A program made the translations under genes and the position numbers. A stretch of DNA of 64,000 nucleotides from contig NZ_CP061314.1 of assembly GCF_018688255.1 (NCBI RefSeq), positions 1,674,001-1,738,000 of the forward strand, written 5' to 3'. The notes beneath the pieces were generated by a model. It saw only the letters and a program-made list of their open reading frames with translations. It made no database searches and was not told where the DNA came from. Shown here one piece after another: positions 15,824 through 23,647 of the stretch. Every line of letters begins with the position of its first letter. Positions within the stretch are counted from its first letter, which is position 1. The DNA is from Polynucleobacter corsicus. Its GTDB lineage: Bacteria > Pseudomonadota > Gammaproteobacteria > Burkholderiales > Burkholderiaceae.

Positions 15824-17596
15824 ATGTCCCAAGATAGCAAACCATCTAAAACGCCTGCCGGCACTCTTGCTGAGCCCTCCAACTTTTTGCGCCAGATCAT
15901 CGATCATGACCTGGCAAGTGGCGCCTACCAGAACCGTAGCAATCGAGATGGTCAGGCTATCCCATCCATCATTACCCGGTTTCCACCAGAACCCAATGGC
16001 TATCTTCATATTGGCCACGCCAAAAGTATTTGCTTGAACTTTGGCTTAGCCGCTGATTACAACAATCAAGCAGGTGGTGCGCGTTGCAATATGCGCCTAG
16101 ATGACACCAATCCAGTCAAAGAAGATATTGAGTATGCCGATAGTATTTTAGATGCGGTGAAATGGCTCGGCTTTGATTGGGGAACGCACTTGTATCACGC
16201 GAGCGATTACTTTGATCGACTCTATGAGTTTGCCGAAATTCTGATTCAGAACAGCAAAGCCTATGTTGATAGTCAGAGCGCAGATGACATTCATACCAAT
16301 CGTGGCAACTTTGGTCAAACTGGAAAAAATAGTCCTTACCGCGATCGCACTCCCGATGAGAATCTGGCCTTGTTCCGCGAGATGCGTGATGGCAAATTTA
16401 AAGATGGTGAACATGTACTGCGCCTGAAGATCGACATGGCGCATCCGAATATTGTGATGCGTGATCCTGTGGTCTATCGCATTCGCCATATAGATCACCA
16501 CCGCACTGGTAGCAAATGGTGCATCTATCCTTTATATGATTTCACACACTGCATTTCTGATGCACTGGAAAATGTTTCGCACTCTATTTGCACTTTGGAG
16601 TTTGAAAATAATCGTCCGCTCTACGATTGGATTGTTGCCTCATTAGCAGAGCTAGGGATCTTCAAAAATCCCGTTCCACATCAATATGAATTCGCTCGCC
16701 TCAACCTCACTTACACCATCACTAGCAAGCGCAAGCTACTACAGTTGGTTGAAGAAAAGCATGTGGATGGCTGGGATGATCCACGGATGCCAACGATTGT
16801 AGGTATTCGTCGTAGGGGTTACACACCAGAGAGCATTCGTTTGTTCTGTGAACGCATTGGCGTTTCTAAAGCAGATAGCTGGATTGATATGAGCACGCTA
16901 GATCAAGCCTTACGGGATGATCTTGAGGCCAAGGCTCCACGGGCTACAGCGGTTCTGAAGCCACTCAAGCTGGTTATTGAAAACTTCGATCCATCTGCGA
17001 GCGAGCCTTGCTCAGCACCTCGTCATCCGCAGCATCCCGAGTGGGGTAATCGCGAGTTTCATTTCACAAAAGAATTGTGGATTGAAGAAGATGACTTTAT
17101 GCAAGAGCCGGTCAAGGGATTCTTTAGACTCTACCCACCGATTGGCGATCAAGCTGGTGGACGTGTGCGTTTGCGTCATGGCTTTGTGATTGAGTGCACT
17201 GGATTTGAAGTGGATGCCAATGGCAAGGTGATTCAGGTGAATGCAACGCACTTCGCAGATAGCAAGAGCGGCACGCCCGGCTCAAATAACTACAAGGTCA
17301 AGGGCAATATTCATTGGGTCAGCGCGGCAGAAGCTGTGCCTGCACAAGTTCGCCTCTATGACCACCTGTTTAATGATCCACATCCCGATAGTGGAGATAA
17401 AAATTTCCTTGAGGCAATCAACCCTCACTCGAAGGAAACGATTACTGCGTACTTAGAGCCTTGCATGAAAGACGCTAAAGCAGAAGATCGCTTTCAGTTT
17501 GAGCGCCATGGCTACTTTGTTGCAGATCAAAGCGACTCAAAACCAGGTCAACCGGTATTTAATCGTACGGTCGGACTCAAGGATTCTTGGAAATAG
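15824..17596 (+). CDS. glnS: Glutaminyl-tRNA synthetase
   Basis: Charges tRNA-Gln directly. Class I synthetase of 590 residues from the ATG at 15824 (MSQDSKPSKTPAGTLAEPSN); the frame is open 16 codons upstream, but that lies in the terminator and promoter. The HIGH signature is in RFPPEPNGYLHIGHAKSIC, and the KMSKS-equivalent is TITSKRKLLQLVEEK, with GWDDPRMPTIVGIRRRG after it. The C-terminal anticodon-binding beta-barrels are complete. Having GlnRS suggests that the indirect Glu-to-Gln route is not needed for tRNA-Gln. The 3' end overlaps the converging epimerase-like gene by 20 bases. Confidence 0.97.
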   Translation: MSQDSKPSKTPAGTLAEPSNFLRQIIDHDLASGAYQNRSNRDGQAIPSIITRFPPEPNGYLHIGHAKSICLNFGLAADYNNQAGGARCNMRLDDTNPVKEDIEYADSILDAVKWLGFDWGTHLYHASDYFDRLYEFAEILIQNSKAYVDSQSADDIHTNRGNFGQTGKNSPYRDRTPDENLALFREMRDGKFKDGEHVLRLKIDMAHPNIVMRDPVVYRIRHIDHHRTGSKWCIYPLYDFTHCISDALENVSHSICTLEFENNRPLYDWIVASLAELGIFKNPVPHQYEFARLNLTYTITSKRKLLQLVEEKHVDGWDDPRMPTIVGIRRRGYTPESIRLFCERIGVSKADSWIDMSTLDQALRDDLEAKAPRATAVLKPLKLVIENFDPSASEPCSAPRHPQHPEWGNREFHFTKELWIEEDDFMQEPVKGFFRLYPPIGDQAGGRVRLRHGFVIECTGFEVDANGKVIQVNATHFADSKSGTPGSNNYKVKGNIHWVSAAEAVPAQVRLYDHLFNDPHPDSGDKNFLEAINPHSKETITAYLEPCMKDAKAEDRFQFERHGYFVADQSDSKPGQPVFNRTVGLKDSWK

Positions 17597-18464
17597 TTTT
17601 TAGAAACTCTGCGACGCTGGGATAGCGTAGCGGGGTCTTTAATTCCGAGAGCCGCGCATTCGTTACACGCCGTGACTCCCGCATAAACGACCAGAGCATG
17701 GGGGATACGATTTTCTCCAACTGCTCAGCTGGTAATCTGGGTGGTCGCTCCAAACCAAACGCATCAGCTACTTCATCAAAGTAATCACCCATCTTAGTTT
17801 CACCCCCGTCACAGGCGTTAATGACACGCTGTGGCTTGCCATGATAAACAGCAGCACAAACCAATCTTGCCAAGTCATCACTCTGAATATGGTTCGAGTA
17901 GGCATCCTCTGCCGCAATTAAGGCGGGCGTTCCCGCCTGAATGCGCTCAACCGGCAATCGGTCAGCAGCATAAATGCCTGGCACTCGCAGAATAGTCAGA
18001 GCGACTCCGTGGGCTGGAGCCCAAAGACGTAGGCAGTTTTCTGCATCTACCCGTCGCTTAGCTCGCTCGCTTTGGGGTTTAACTGGTGTCACTTCACTTA
18101 CCTTAGCACCTGCGTGATCACCATAAACACCCGTGGTACTCACATAAATCAGGCGCCCAACAGTATCAGAGCCTTGGGCTAAAATTCGGAGGAGGTTGCG
18201 AGTTCGGCAATCACGATGACCTGTATTTTGGGGTGGTGCCAAGTGGATCACGGTTTGCGCTAATCCACTTAAACGCCACAAGCTATCAGGCTTATCCAGA
18301 TCCCCCAAAATCGGAATCGCGCCAACCGCTCTCAACTCCTGAAAACGGGTTTTCTGGGAAGTTAAGGCATATACGCGATGACTTCGCGCGAGCTGCTTGG
18401 CAACACGTAGACCAATGTCACCACAGCCAACGATCAGGATTCGAGATTTACCAAAAGATTGCAT
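17577..18464 (-). CDS. NAD(P)-binding epimerase-like (SDR) protein
   Basis: A 295-residue Rossmann protein of the atypical SDR / NAD-dependent epimerase type, resembling the YeeZ group. The dinucleotide-binding motif is ILIVGCGDIGLRVAKQL (residues 9-25), followed by a second-strand region YALTSQKTRFQELRA, TVIHLAPPQNTG, and VSTTGVYGDHAG, where the Tyr of a typical SDR active site would lie. Substrate unknown. The ATG at 18464 is seven bases from a TACGAT hexamer and lacks a Shine-Dalgarno. It diverges from the 2Fe-2S reductase gene and overlaps glnS at its 3' end. Confidence 0.85.
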   Translation of the reverse strand: MQSFGKSRILIVGCGDIGLRVAKQLARSHRVYALTSQKTRFQELRAVGAIPILGDLDKPDSLWRLSGLAQTVIHLAPPQNTGHRDCRTRNLLRILAQGSDTVGRLIYVSTTGVYGDHAGAKVSEVTPVKPQSERAKRRVDAENCLRLWAPAHGVALTILRVPGIYAADRLPVERIQAGTPALIAAEDAYSNHIQSDDLARLVCAAVYHGKPQRVINACDGGETKMGDYFDEVADAFGLERPPRLPAEQLEKIVSPMLWSFMRESRRVTNARLSELKTPLRYPSVAEFLKTISKNP

Positions 18465-18471
18465 AGATCAC

Positions 18472-18477
18472 ATCGTA
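18472..18477 (-). promoter_or_regulatory. -10 element of the epimerase-like gene
   Basis: TACGAT on the minus strand (18477-18472) ends seven bases before the ATG at 18464, the same spacing as seen at uvrD, alaS and clpS. This predicts a leaderless transcript. Confidence 0.4.
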
Positions 18478-18500
18478 ACGATTTATTGAAAGGAATGAGA

Positions 18501-19541
18501 GTGTCTTATCAAGTCACGCTCAAGGCGAGCGGCAAACAATTTACTGTCCAGAAGGATGAGACCCTCCTGGAAGCAGCCTTACAGCAGGGCATCACCCTGC
18601 CCTATGGCTGTAAAAATGGTGCCTGTGGATCCTGTAAAGGCAAGATCCTGGAAGGCCAGGTAGAGCATGGTCAGCATAGTGCTGCCGCCCTAAGCCCGAC
18701 TGATGAGGCCGCCGGCGGCACCTTATTTTGCTGCGCCCATCCTAAATCAGACCTGCTCATTGAAGCTCGTGAAGTTCAGGGCGCTGGTGATATCGCTATT
18801 CGGAAAGTACCTTGTCGCGTCAATACCATCGTAAAACCGAGTGAAGATGTAGCCATTCTTCAATTGCAATTACCAGCTGCCGAGCGCTTTCAATTTCTGG
18901 CCGGGCAGTACTTAGAGTTCCTACTCAAAGATGGTCAGCGCCGCGCCTACTCCATTGCGAATGCACCAGATCAAGACGGCCCCCTCGAATTGCATATTCG
19001 CCACTTGCCGGGCGGACTCTTTACCGATCTCGTCTTTGGTGCAAAAGACCCCGCTTTAAAAGAAAAAGATATCCTCCGCTTTGAAGGGCCATTAGGCAGC
19101 TTCTTCTTAAGAGAAGATTCCAAAAAACCTATTATTTTTGTTGCGGCGGGTACTGGCTTTGCACCGATAAAGTCCATTATTGAGCAAATGCAACTCAAAA
19201 AGATTAGGCGCCCGATTCATTTATATTGGGGTGGACGGCGTGCAAACGACCTCTACCTCAATGAACTCTGCCAGTCATGGGCAAAAGATATTCCTGACTT
19301 CAACTATATCCCAGTGATTTCAGACGCCTTGCCGGAGGACCAATGGACTGGACGCACAGGCTTTGTGCACCAAGCCGTGATGGCCGACCACCTCAATATG
19401 AGCCTCTACCAGGTCTATGCCTGCGGCGCCCCTGTGATGATCAATGCCGCCCGCCAGGACTTTTCATCGCACTGTCATTTGCCTGAGGAAGAGTTCTTTG
19501 CAGATTCTTTTACTAGCGCAGCTGACCTCGCGACAAACTAG
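18501..19541 (+). CDS. 2Fe-2S/FAD oxidoreductase, CDP-6-deoxy-glucoseen reductase-like
   Basis: A 346-residue electron-transfer flavoprotein. The N-terminal plant-type ferredoxin domain has LPYGCKNGACGSCKGKI and FCCAHP as [2Fe-2S] ligands. An FAD domain (GQRRAYSIANAP, the RxYS motif) and an NAD(P)H domain (FVAAGTGFAPIKSIIEQM) follow, ending in the usual CGAPVM. It resembles proteins annotated as CDP-6-deoxy-3,4-glucoseen reductase or phenol hydroxylase reductase; no partner oxygenase or sugar genes are adjacent, so its partner is unknown. I chose GTG at 18501 because AAAGGA lies six bases before it; the in-frame ATG at 18495 is too close to that site. Confidence 0.85.
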   Translation: MSYQVTLKASGKQFTVQKDETLLEAALQQGITLPYGCKNGACGSCKGKILEGQVEHGQHSAAALSPTDEAAGGTLFCCAHPKSDLLIEAREVQGAGDIAIRKVPCRVNTIVKPSEDVAILQLQLPAAERFQFLAGQYLEFLLKDGQRRAYSIANAPDQDGPLELHIRHLPGGLFTDLVFGAKDPALKEKDILRFEGPLGSFFLREDSKKPIIFVAAGTGFAPIKSIIEQMQLKKIRRPIHLYWGGRRANDLYLNELCQSWAKDIPDFNYIPVISDALPEDQWTGRTGFVHQAVMADHLNMSLYQVYACGAPVMINAARQDFSSHCHLPEEEFFADSFTSAADLATN

Positions 19542-19592
19542 CCTGCGAAGCGTGATAATAGAATCCTCATTTGATTTCACTTTGCATACGAT

Positions 19593-20786
19593 ATGAATAA
19601 GCCAGCCCAATCCGTAGATGCCCACTCAGTGATGTTTATTACCCCGCGACCAGAGTTAACTATGGTTGAAGGTAAAGGCTCATGGCTGACTGATAATCAC
19701 GGCAAGCGTTATTTGGATTTCTTGCAAGGCTGGGCCGTGAACTGTCTCGGTCATAGCAACCCCGGCATGATTGAAGCACTCAATATTCAAGCAAAAAAAC
19801 TCATTAATCCGAGTCCAGCGTTTTATAACGAGCCCATGATTCGCCTATCGAATCTTCTGACCGAAAACAGCTGCTTTAACAAAGTATTTTTCGCCAATAG
19901 CGGAGCTGAAGCTAATGAAGGCGCCATTAAGTTGGCACGTAAATGGGGGCAGCTGAACAAATCAGGTGCTTTTGAAATCATTACTTTTGACCACAGTTTT
20001 CATGGTCGTACATTAGCGACGATGAGCGCATCCGGTAAACCAGGCTGGGACACGATGTTTGCCCCACAAGTTCCCGGGTTTCCAAAGGCCGATTTGAATG
20101 ATTTGGATTCCGTCAAAAAACTGGTAACGGATAAAACAGTTGCGGTCATGCTAGAGCCGGTACAAGGTGAAGGGGGCGTTATCCCCACCACTAAAGAATT
20201 TATGCAAAGCCTGCGTAAATTCACCAAAGAAAATAATATTCTGTTGATCGTAGATGAAGTGCAAGCCGGCTGTGGTCGCACCGGCACTCTCTTTGCTTAT
20301 CAGCACTACGGCATCGAGCCAGACATCATGACCTTGGGCAAAGGCATTGGTGGTGGCGTGCCATTAGCTGCACTGATGGCAACTGATGCGGTTGCTTGTT
20401 TTGTACCCGGCGATCAGGGTGGCACCTATAACGGTAATCCGCTAATGGTCGCAGTAGGTATCAGTGTGATTGAACAATTATTAGCGCCAGGTTTCCTAGA
20501 GTCTGTGCGCGCCAAAGGTGACCTGCTTAGCAAAGAACTCCTTGCTATCTCTGCAGAATTTAATCTGGATGGCGAGCGCGGTGAAGGGTTGTTGCGCGCC
20601 CTGATGTTAAGTAGTGATATTGGCGCTCAGCTAGTTACGATGGCTCGCGACAGAGGTCCAGAGGGTTTATTAATTAATTCACCAAGACCTAATCTGCTTC
20701 GCTTTATGCCAGCACTCAATGTTACCGATGATGAAATCCGTCAGATGTGCAATATTTTGAGAGAGTTGCTCAAGCAAGTGGGCTAA
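19593..20786 (+). CDS. argD: Acetylornithine aminotransferase family (class III PLP)
   Basis: Class III PLP aminotransferase of 397 residues, most like ArgD, which converts N-acetylglutamate semialdehyde to N-acetylornithine in arginine synthesis. It contains VFFANSGAEANEGAIKLAR, FDHSFHGRTLATMSASG, the cofactor Asp in LLIVDEVQAGCGRTGTLFA, and the Schiff-base Lys in TLGKGIGGGVPLAALMA. argF and argG lie elsewhere in the window, so the arginine genes are scattered. A related succinylornithine or ornithine transaminase cannot be excluded. The ATG at 19593 lacks a good Shine-Dalgarno. A terminator follows. Confidence 0.88.
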   Translation: MNKPAQSVDAHSVMFITPRPELTMVEGKGSWLTDNHGKRYLDFLQGWAVNCLGHSNPGMIEALNIQAKKLINPSPAFYNEPMIRLSNLLTENSCFNKVFFANSGAEANEGAIKLARKWGQLNKSGAFEIITFDHSFHGRTLATMSASGKPGWDTMFAPQVPGFPKADLNDLDSVKKLVTDKTVAVMLEPVQGEGGVIPTTKEFMQSLRKFTKENNILLIVDEVQAGCGRTGTLFAYQHYGIEPDIMTLGKGIGGGVPLAALMATDAVACFVPGDQGGTYNGNPLMVAVGISVIEQLLAPGFLESVRAKGDLLSKELLAISAEFNLDGERGEGLLRALMLSSDIGAQLVTMARDRGPEGLLINSPRPNLLRFMPALNVTDDEIRQMCNILRELLKQVG

Positions 20787-20808
20787 ACAATACTCAGACT
20801 GAATGTAA

Positions 20809-20831
20809 TAAAGGGGCTCTAAGCCCCTTTA
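20809..20831 (+). terminator. Intrinsic terminator between argD and ispH
   Basis: A ten-base stem TAAAGGGGCT (20809-20818) pairs with AGCCCCTTTA (20822-20831) across a three-base loop, followed by TCTTTTATT. It lies between the converging argD and ispH genes. The tail is better on the argD side. Confidence 0.75.
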
Positions 20832-20870
20832 TCTTTTATTGCAGTAGCACCCCAACACTGGCGTTACTTG

Positions 20871-21836
20871 CTAGCCAACTAAATTCTTTGGCAGTGAGAA
20901 TGTGACATCCTCCACCACGCCTTCCAGATTACGAATGCTGCGGGGCCCAAATTCTTGAATCTTGGCCACAATCGAGAGGGCTAGGCTTTCAGGGGCCGAT
21001 GCGCCTGCAGTGAGGCCTACGCGCCTCTTACCAACAAACCATTCAGCCTGAAGCTGCTCTGGTGCATCGACCATGTAGGCTGGTACCCCCAGTTTTTCAG
21101 CTAATTCACGCAAGCGATTCGAGTTCGAGCTTGCCTTACTTCCGACCACAATAACTACCTCAACTTGAGGAGCCATAAATTTCACAGCATCTTGGCGATT
21201 TTGAGTCGCATAACAAATATCTTGCTTGCGGGGCTTCACGATATTCGGGAATTTTTGAATTAAGGCATCGACAATTTCTTTGGTCTCATCCACAGAGAGT
21301 GTCGTTTGTGTAACAAAAGCAATTTTTTCATTCTCAGCAAAAGGTAGCTTAGCAATGTCTGCCAATTTCTCAATCAGATGAACACCTTCCTTAACCTGCC
21401 CCATCGTACCTTCGACTTCCGGGTGTCCTGCATGGCCAATCATCAACACTGTGAAACCATCCTTGCACATCTTAATAACTTCAACATGCACCTTTGTAAC
21501 CAGGGGGCATGTAGCGTCATACACCTGCAAGCCGCGCGCCTCAGCATCTTGACGAACTTCTTGAGAAACACCGTGGGCACTAAACACCACAATGCCGCCT
21601 TTGGGAACTTCATGCAACTCTTCCACAAACACGGCGCCCTTTTCACGCAGCTCGTTCACGACATAAGCGTTATGAACAATCTCATGACGTACATAAATTG
21701 GGGCGCCAAAGCGTATCAGCGCTTCATTCACAATATTGATTGCACGATCAACACCCGCACAAAAGCCACGAGGCTGCGCCATCAAAATTTCGGAGGTGCT
21801 ATCACCGCTGGCTTGTGTAATAGTTTGCTTATTCAT
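20871..21836 (-). CDS. ispH: 4-hydroxy-3-methylbut-2-enyl diphosphate reductase
   Basis: Last enzyme of the MEP isoprenoid pathway, an iron-sulfur protein that makes IPP and DMAPP. The 321-residue protein has the three cluster cysteines in PRGFCAGVDRAI (near residue 21), DATCPLVTKVH (near 110) and KQDICYATQNRQ (near 210), plus VIGHAGHPEVEGTMGQ and VVGSKASSNSNRL. It begins three bases after the stop of the SlpA-type FKBP gene, an arrangement shared with many proteobacteria (slpA/fkpB before ispH), so the two are almost certainly one transcript. Confidence 0.97.
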   Translation of the reverse strand: MNKQTITQASGDSTSEILMAQPRGFCAGVDRAINIVNEALIRFGAPIYVRHEIVHNAYVVNELREKGAVFVEELHEVPKGGIVVFSAHGVSQEVRQDAEARGLQVYDATCPLVTKVHVEVIKMCKDGFTVLMIGHAGHPEVEGTMGQVKEGVHLIEKLADIAKLPFAENEKIAFVTQTTLSVDETKEIVDALIQKFPNIVKPRKQDICYATQNRQDAVKFMAPQVEVVIVVGSKASSNSNRLRELAEKLGVPAYMVDAPEQLQAEWFVGKRRVGLTAGASAPESLALSIVAKIQEFGPRSIRNLEGVVEDVTFSLPKNLVG

Positions 21837-21839
21837 AGG

Positions 21840-22286
21840 CTACAGAATCGCAACAATTTGAGCTTCGAAGGTAACAGGCCTTCCAGCAAGCGGGTGATTG
21901 AAATCAAACCAAGCGCCCTCTTCGTTAATCGATTGCAATACACCAGCGTATTGAGCGCCACCGGGTGCATTAAATTCAATGACGTCACCAGGATTAAATT
22001 GCGCATCATCATCGCGACCTTCTTTAAGCGCTTTCAAAGAAACCCACTGAATTAATTCTTCTTTACGCTCACCAAAACTTTCTTCTGGTGGCAATAAGGC
22101 ACTTCTCTGATCACCCACACCCAATCCGATTAATACCTTTTCAAAGCAAGGCGCAAATTGTCCAGAACCCATCAACACCGTCGCAGGGCGATCGATAAAC
22201 GTATTGATGTAGTCATCCCCACTGGGCAAAGTCAGCCGATAGTTGAGGGTCAGAAAGGAGTTGGGCAAAACCGTAAGCTTAGTCAT
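21840..22286 (-). CDS. slpA: FKBP-type peptidyl-prolyl isomerase, SlpA/FkpB-like
   Basis: A 148-residue FKBP-type prolyl isomerase of the SlyD/SlpA branch with an insert-in-flap domain. It starts MTKLTVLPNSFLTLNYRLTLP, with FIDRPATVLMGSGQFAPCFEKVLIGLGVGDQRSALLPPEESFGER forming the FKBP core and the start of the insert. I chose the ATG at 22286; an in-frame GTG 12 codons upstream has no family similarity and would overlap the promoter. TACAAT ends six bases before the ATG with no Shine-Dalgarno, suggesting a leaderless mRNA. It is co-transcribed with ispH. Confidence 0.9.
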   Translation of the reverse strand: MTKLTVLPNSFLTLNYRLTLPSGDDYINTFIDRPATVLMGSGQFAPCFEKVLIGLGVGDQRSALLPPEESFGERKEELIQWVSLKALKEGRDDDAQFNPGDVIEFNAPGGAQYAGVLQSINEEGAWFDFNHPLAGRPVTFEAQIVAIL

Positions 22287-22292
22287 AAGGTA

Positions 22293-22302
22293 ATTGTATC
22301 TA
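22293..22302. promoter_or_regulatory. Overlapping divergent -10 elements, slpA and radC
   Basis: The minus strand reads TACAAT at 22298-22293, six bases before the slpA ATG. The plus strand reads TATCTA at 22297-22302, about 20 bases before the radC start. The two share the TA at 22297-22298, the same geometry as at polA/DUF2782. The plus element is a poor consensus match. Confidence 0.4.
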
Positions 22303-22322
22303 GGCCCGACCCCAGCGTGCAC

Positions 22323-23012
22323 TTGCCGATTACGGATTGGCCAAAAATGGAGCAGCCCCGCGAAAAACTACGCGCCCTTGGCGCTGCAGCCCTCAGCGAT
22401 GCCGAGTTACTCGCGATCTTTCTGCGCGTTGGCGTCAAAGGCAAAACTGCCGTGGCTCTAGCCAAGGACCTGCTCCACCATTTCAGTAATTTGCCGCGCC
22501 TCATGTCCTGTACCCCTGAAGAATTAACCCAAATCCATGGCATGGGCATCTCTAAGTGGTCACAAATCCAGGCGGCCTACGAGCTGGTCAAGCGCAGCCT
22601 TGAGGAAACCCTCTCCCAAGAGTCTGTCCTGACCTCACCAGGCTATGTCCGTGAGTTCTTGCAGGCCAGATTTGGACGCTTGCCACACGAAGTCTTTCTG
22701 TGCCTATACCTGGACTCCCGCCTACGGCTGATTGAGTGTCAGGAGCTCTTTAGAGGCTCCCTAAGCCACACCGCTGTGTACCCACGAGAAATCCTTAAGG
22801 AAGCTCTTGCTAGGAACGCTAGTGCTCTCATCGTGGCACATAACCACCCCAGCGGAAATCCACAACCCAGCATTGCTGACCAAGAATTGACCAAAACACT
22901 AGCTAAAGCCTTGCAGCTGGTAGATATCCCCCTACTTGATCACTGCATCGTAAGTCATGGTGGTTTTTTCTCATTTTCTGATGAGGGTCATATGAAAAAT
23001 GACCATAAATAG
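22323..23012 (+). CDS. radC: RadC family JAB1/MPN-domain protein
   Basis: A 229-residue RadC homologue: an N-terminal UPF0758 helical and helix-hairpin-helix part (PREKLRALGAAALSDAELLAIFLRVG and ELTQIHGMGISKWSQIQAAY) and a C-terminal JAB1/MPN metalloprotease-like domain with the metal motif HNHPSGNPQPSIADQELT. The true role of RadC is unsettled despite the old repair name. Homologues usually start M-P-I-T-D-W-P, which points to the TTG at 22323; a GTG at 22317 is the alternative. The frame is open far upstream (to 22158), but that overlaps slpA and has no similarity. Confidence 0.9.
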   Translation: MPITDWPKMEQPREKLRALGAAALSDAELLAIFLRVGVKGKTAVALAKDLLHHFSNLPRLMSCTPEELTQIHGMGISKWSQIQAAYELVKRSLEETLSQESVLTSPGYVREFLQARFGRLPHEVFLCLYLDSRLRLIECQELFRGSLSHTAVYPREILKEALARNASALIVAHNHPSGNPQPSIADQELTKTLAKALQLVDIPLLDHCIVSHGGFFSFSDEGHMKNDHK

Positions 23013-23116
23013 AAGTGACTACTAACTTAATGGTATTTTTTGACCAATATTGACAACTATTTTTCCTCACCCTCAAAACTAAAGCCAATTAGGGCTAGAT
23101 CAAAGTACTCGGAGAC

Positions 23117-23125
23117 TGATACAAT
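23117..23125 (+). promoter_or_regulatory. Extended -10 promoter of rpmB-rpmG
   Basis: TGATACAAT at 23117-23125 is an extended -10 (TGn plus TACAAT). It would start transcription about 25 bases before the rpmB ATG, leaving room for the GGAG ribosome site at 23144-23147. A TTGACA lies far upstream at 23050-23055 and belongs to no clear promoter. The 144-base gap after radC holds nothing else I recognise. Confidence 0.5.
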
Positions 23126-23156
23126 CTTCTTTTTTCGCAATTAATGGAGTTATGTC

Positions 23157-23390
23157 ATGGCAAAAGTTTGCCAAGTCACTGGGAAGAAGCCGATGGTTGG
23201 CAACAATGTATCCCATGCAAACAATAAAACGAAGCGTCGCTTTTTGCCGAATTTGCAAAATCGTCGTTTCTGGGTTGAATCTGAAAACCGCTGGATTAGC
23301 TTGCGCTTAACCAATGCTGGTTTGCGCGTTATCGACAAAAACGGCATTGATGCTGTGTTGTCCGATCTACGTGCACGTGGCGAAATTTAA
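23157..23390 (+). CDS. rpmB: 50S ribosomal protein L28
   Basis: Ribosomal large-subunit protein bL28, 77 residues, starting MAKVCQVTGKKPMVGNNVSHANNKTKRRFLPN, the full family signature, and ending in LRARGEI. It has a GGAG ribosome site nine bases before the ATG. It lies 11 bases before rpmG, and the pair is the conserved rpmBG unit of most proteobacteria. No cysteine pair of the zinc-binding type is seen. Confidence 0.98.
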   Translation: MAKVCQVTGKKPMVGNNVSHANNKTKRRFLPNLQNRRFWVESENRWISLRLTNAGLRVIDKNGIDAVLSDLRARGEI

Positions 23391-23401
23391 GGAGCGCACA
23401 A

Positions 23402-23569
23402 ATGGCTAAAGGCGGCAGAGAAAAAATCAAATTAGAGTCATCAGCTGGTACTGGTCACTTCTATACAACATCAAAAAACAAGCGTACAAAGCCTGAGAAA
23501 ATGGAGATCATGAAATTCGATCCAACCATTCGCAAGCACGTTGCTTACAAAGAAACCAAGCTCAAGTAA
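23402..23569 (+). CDS. rpmG: 50S ribosomal protein L33
   Basis: Ribosomal large-subunit protein bL33, 55 residues, starting MAKGGREKIKLESSAGTGHF and ending KHVAYKETKLK. The sequence has no cysteines, so this is the zinc-free (C-minus) form. A GGAG ribosome site (23391-23394) precedes the ATG, and rpmB lies 11 bases upstream in the same transcript. A strong bidirectional terminator follows. Confidence 0.98.
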   Translation: MAKGGREKIKLESSAGTGHFYTTSKNKRTKPEKMEIMKFDPTIRKHVAYKETKLK

Positions 23570-23599
23570 TCTATTGATTCGATATTTATTTGCAGCAAA

Positions 23600-23630
23600 T
23601 AAAAAACCCGCTACTACAGCGGGTTTTTTA
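23600..23630. terminator. Bidirectional terminator, rpmG and desaturase
   Basis: A 12-base perfect stem (A6 plus CCCGCT, loop ACTAC, AGCGGG plus T6) at about 23601-23629 lies between rpmG and the converging desaturase gene. The symmetric A and T runs make it usable from both strands. Confidence 0.9.
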
Positions 23631-23647
23631 TTGTCTAAATTTTCCTC

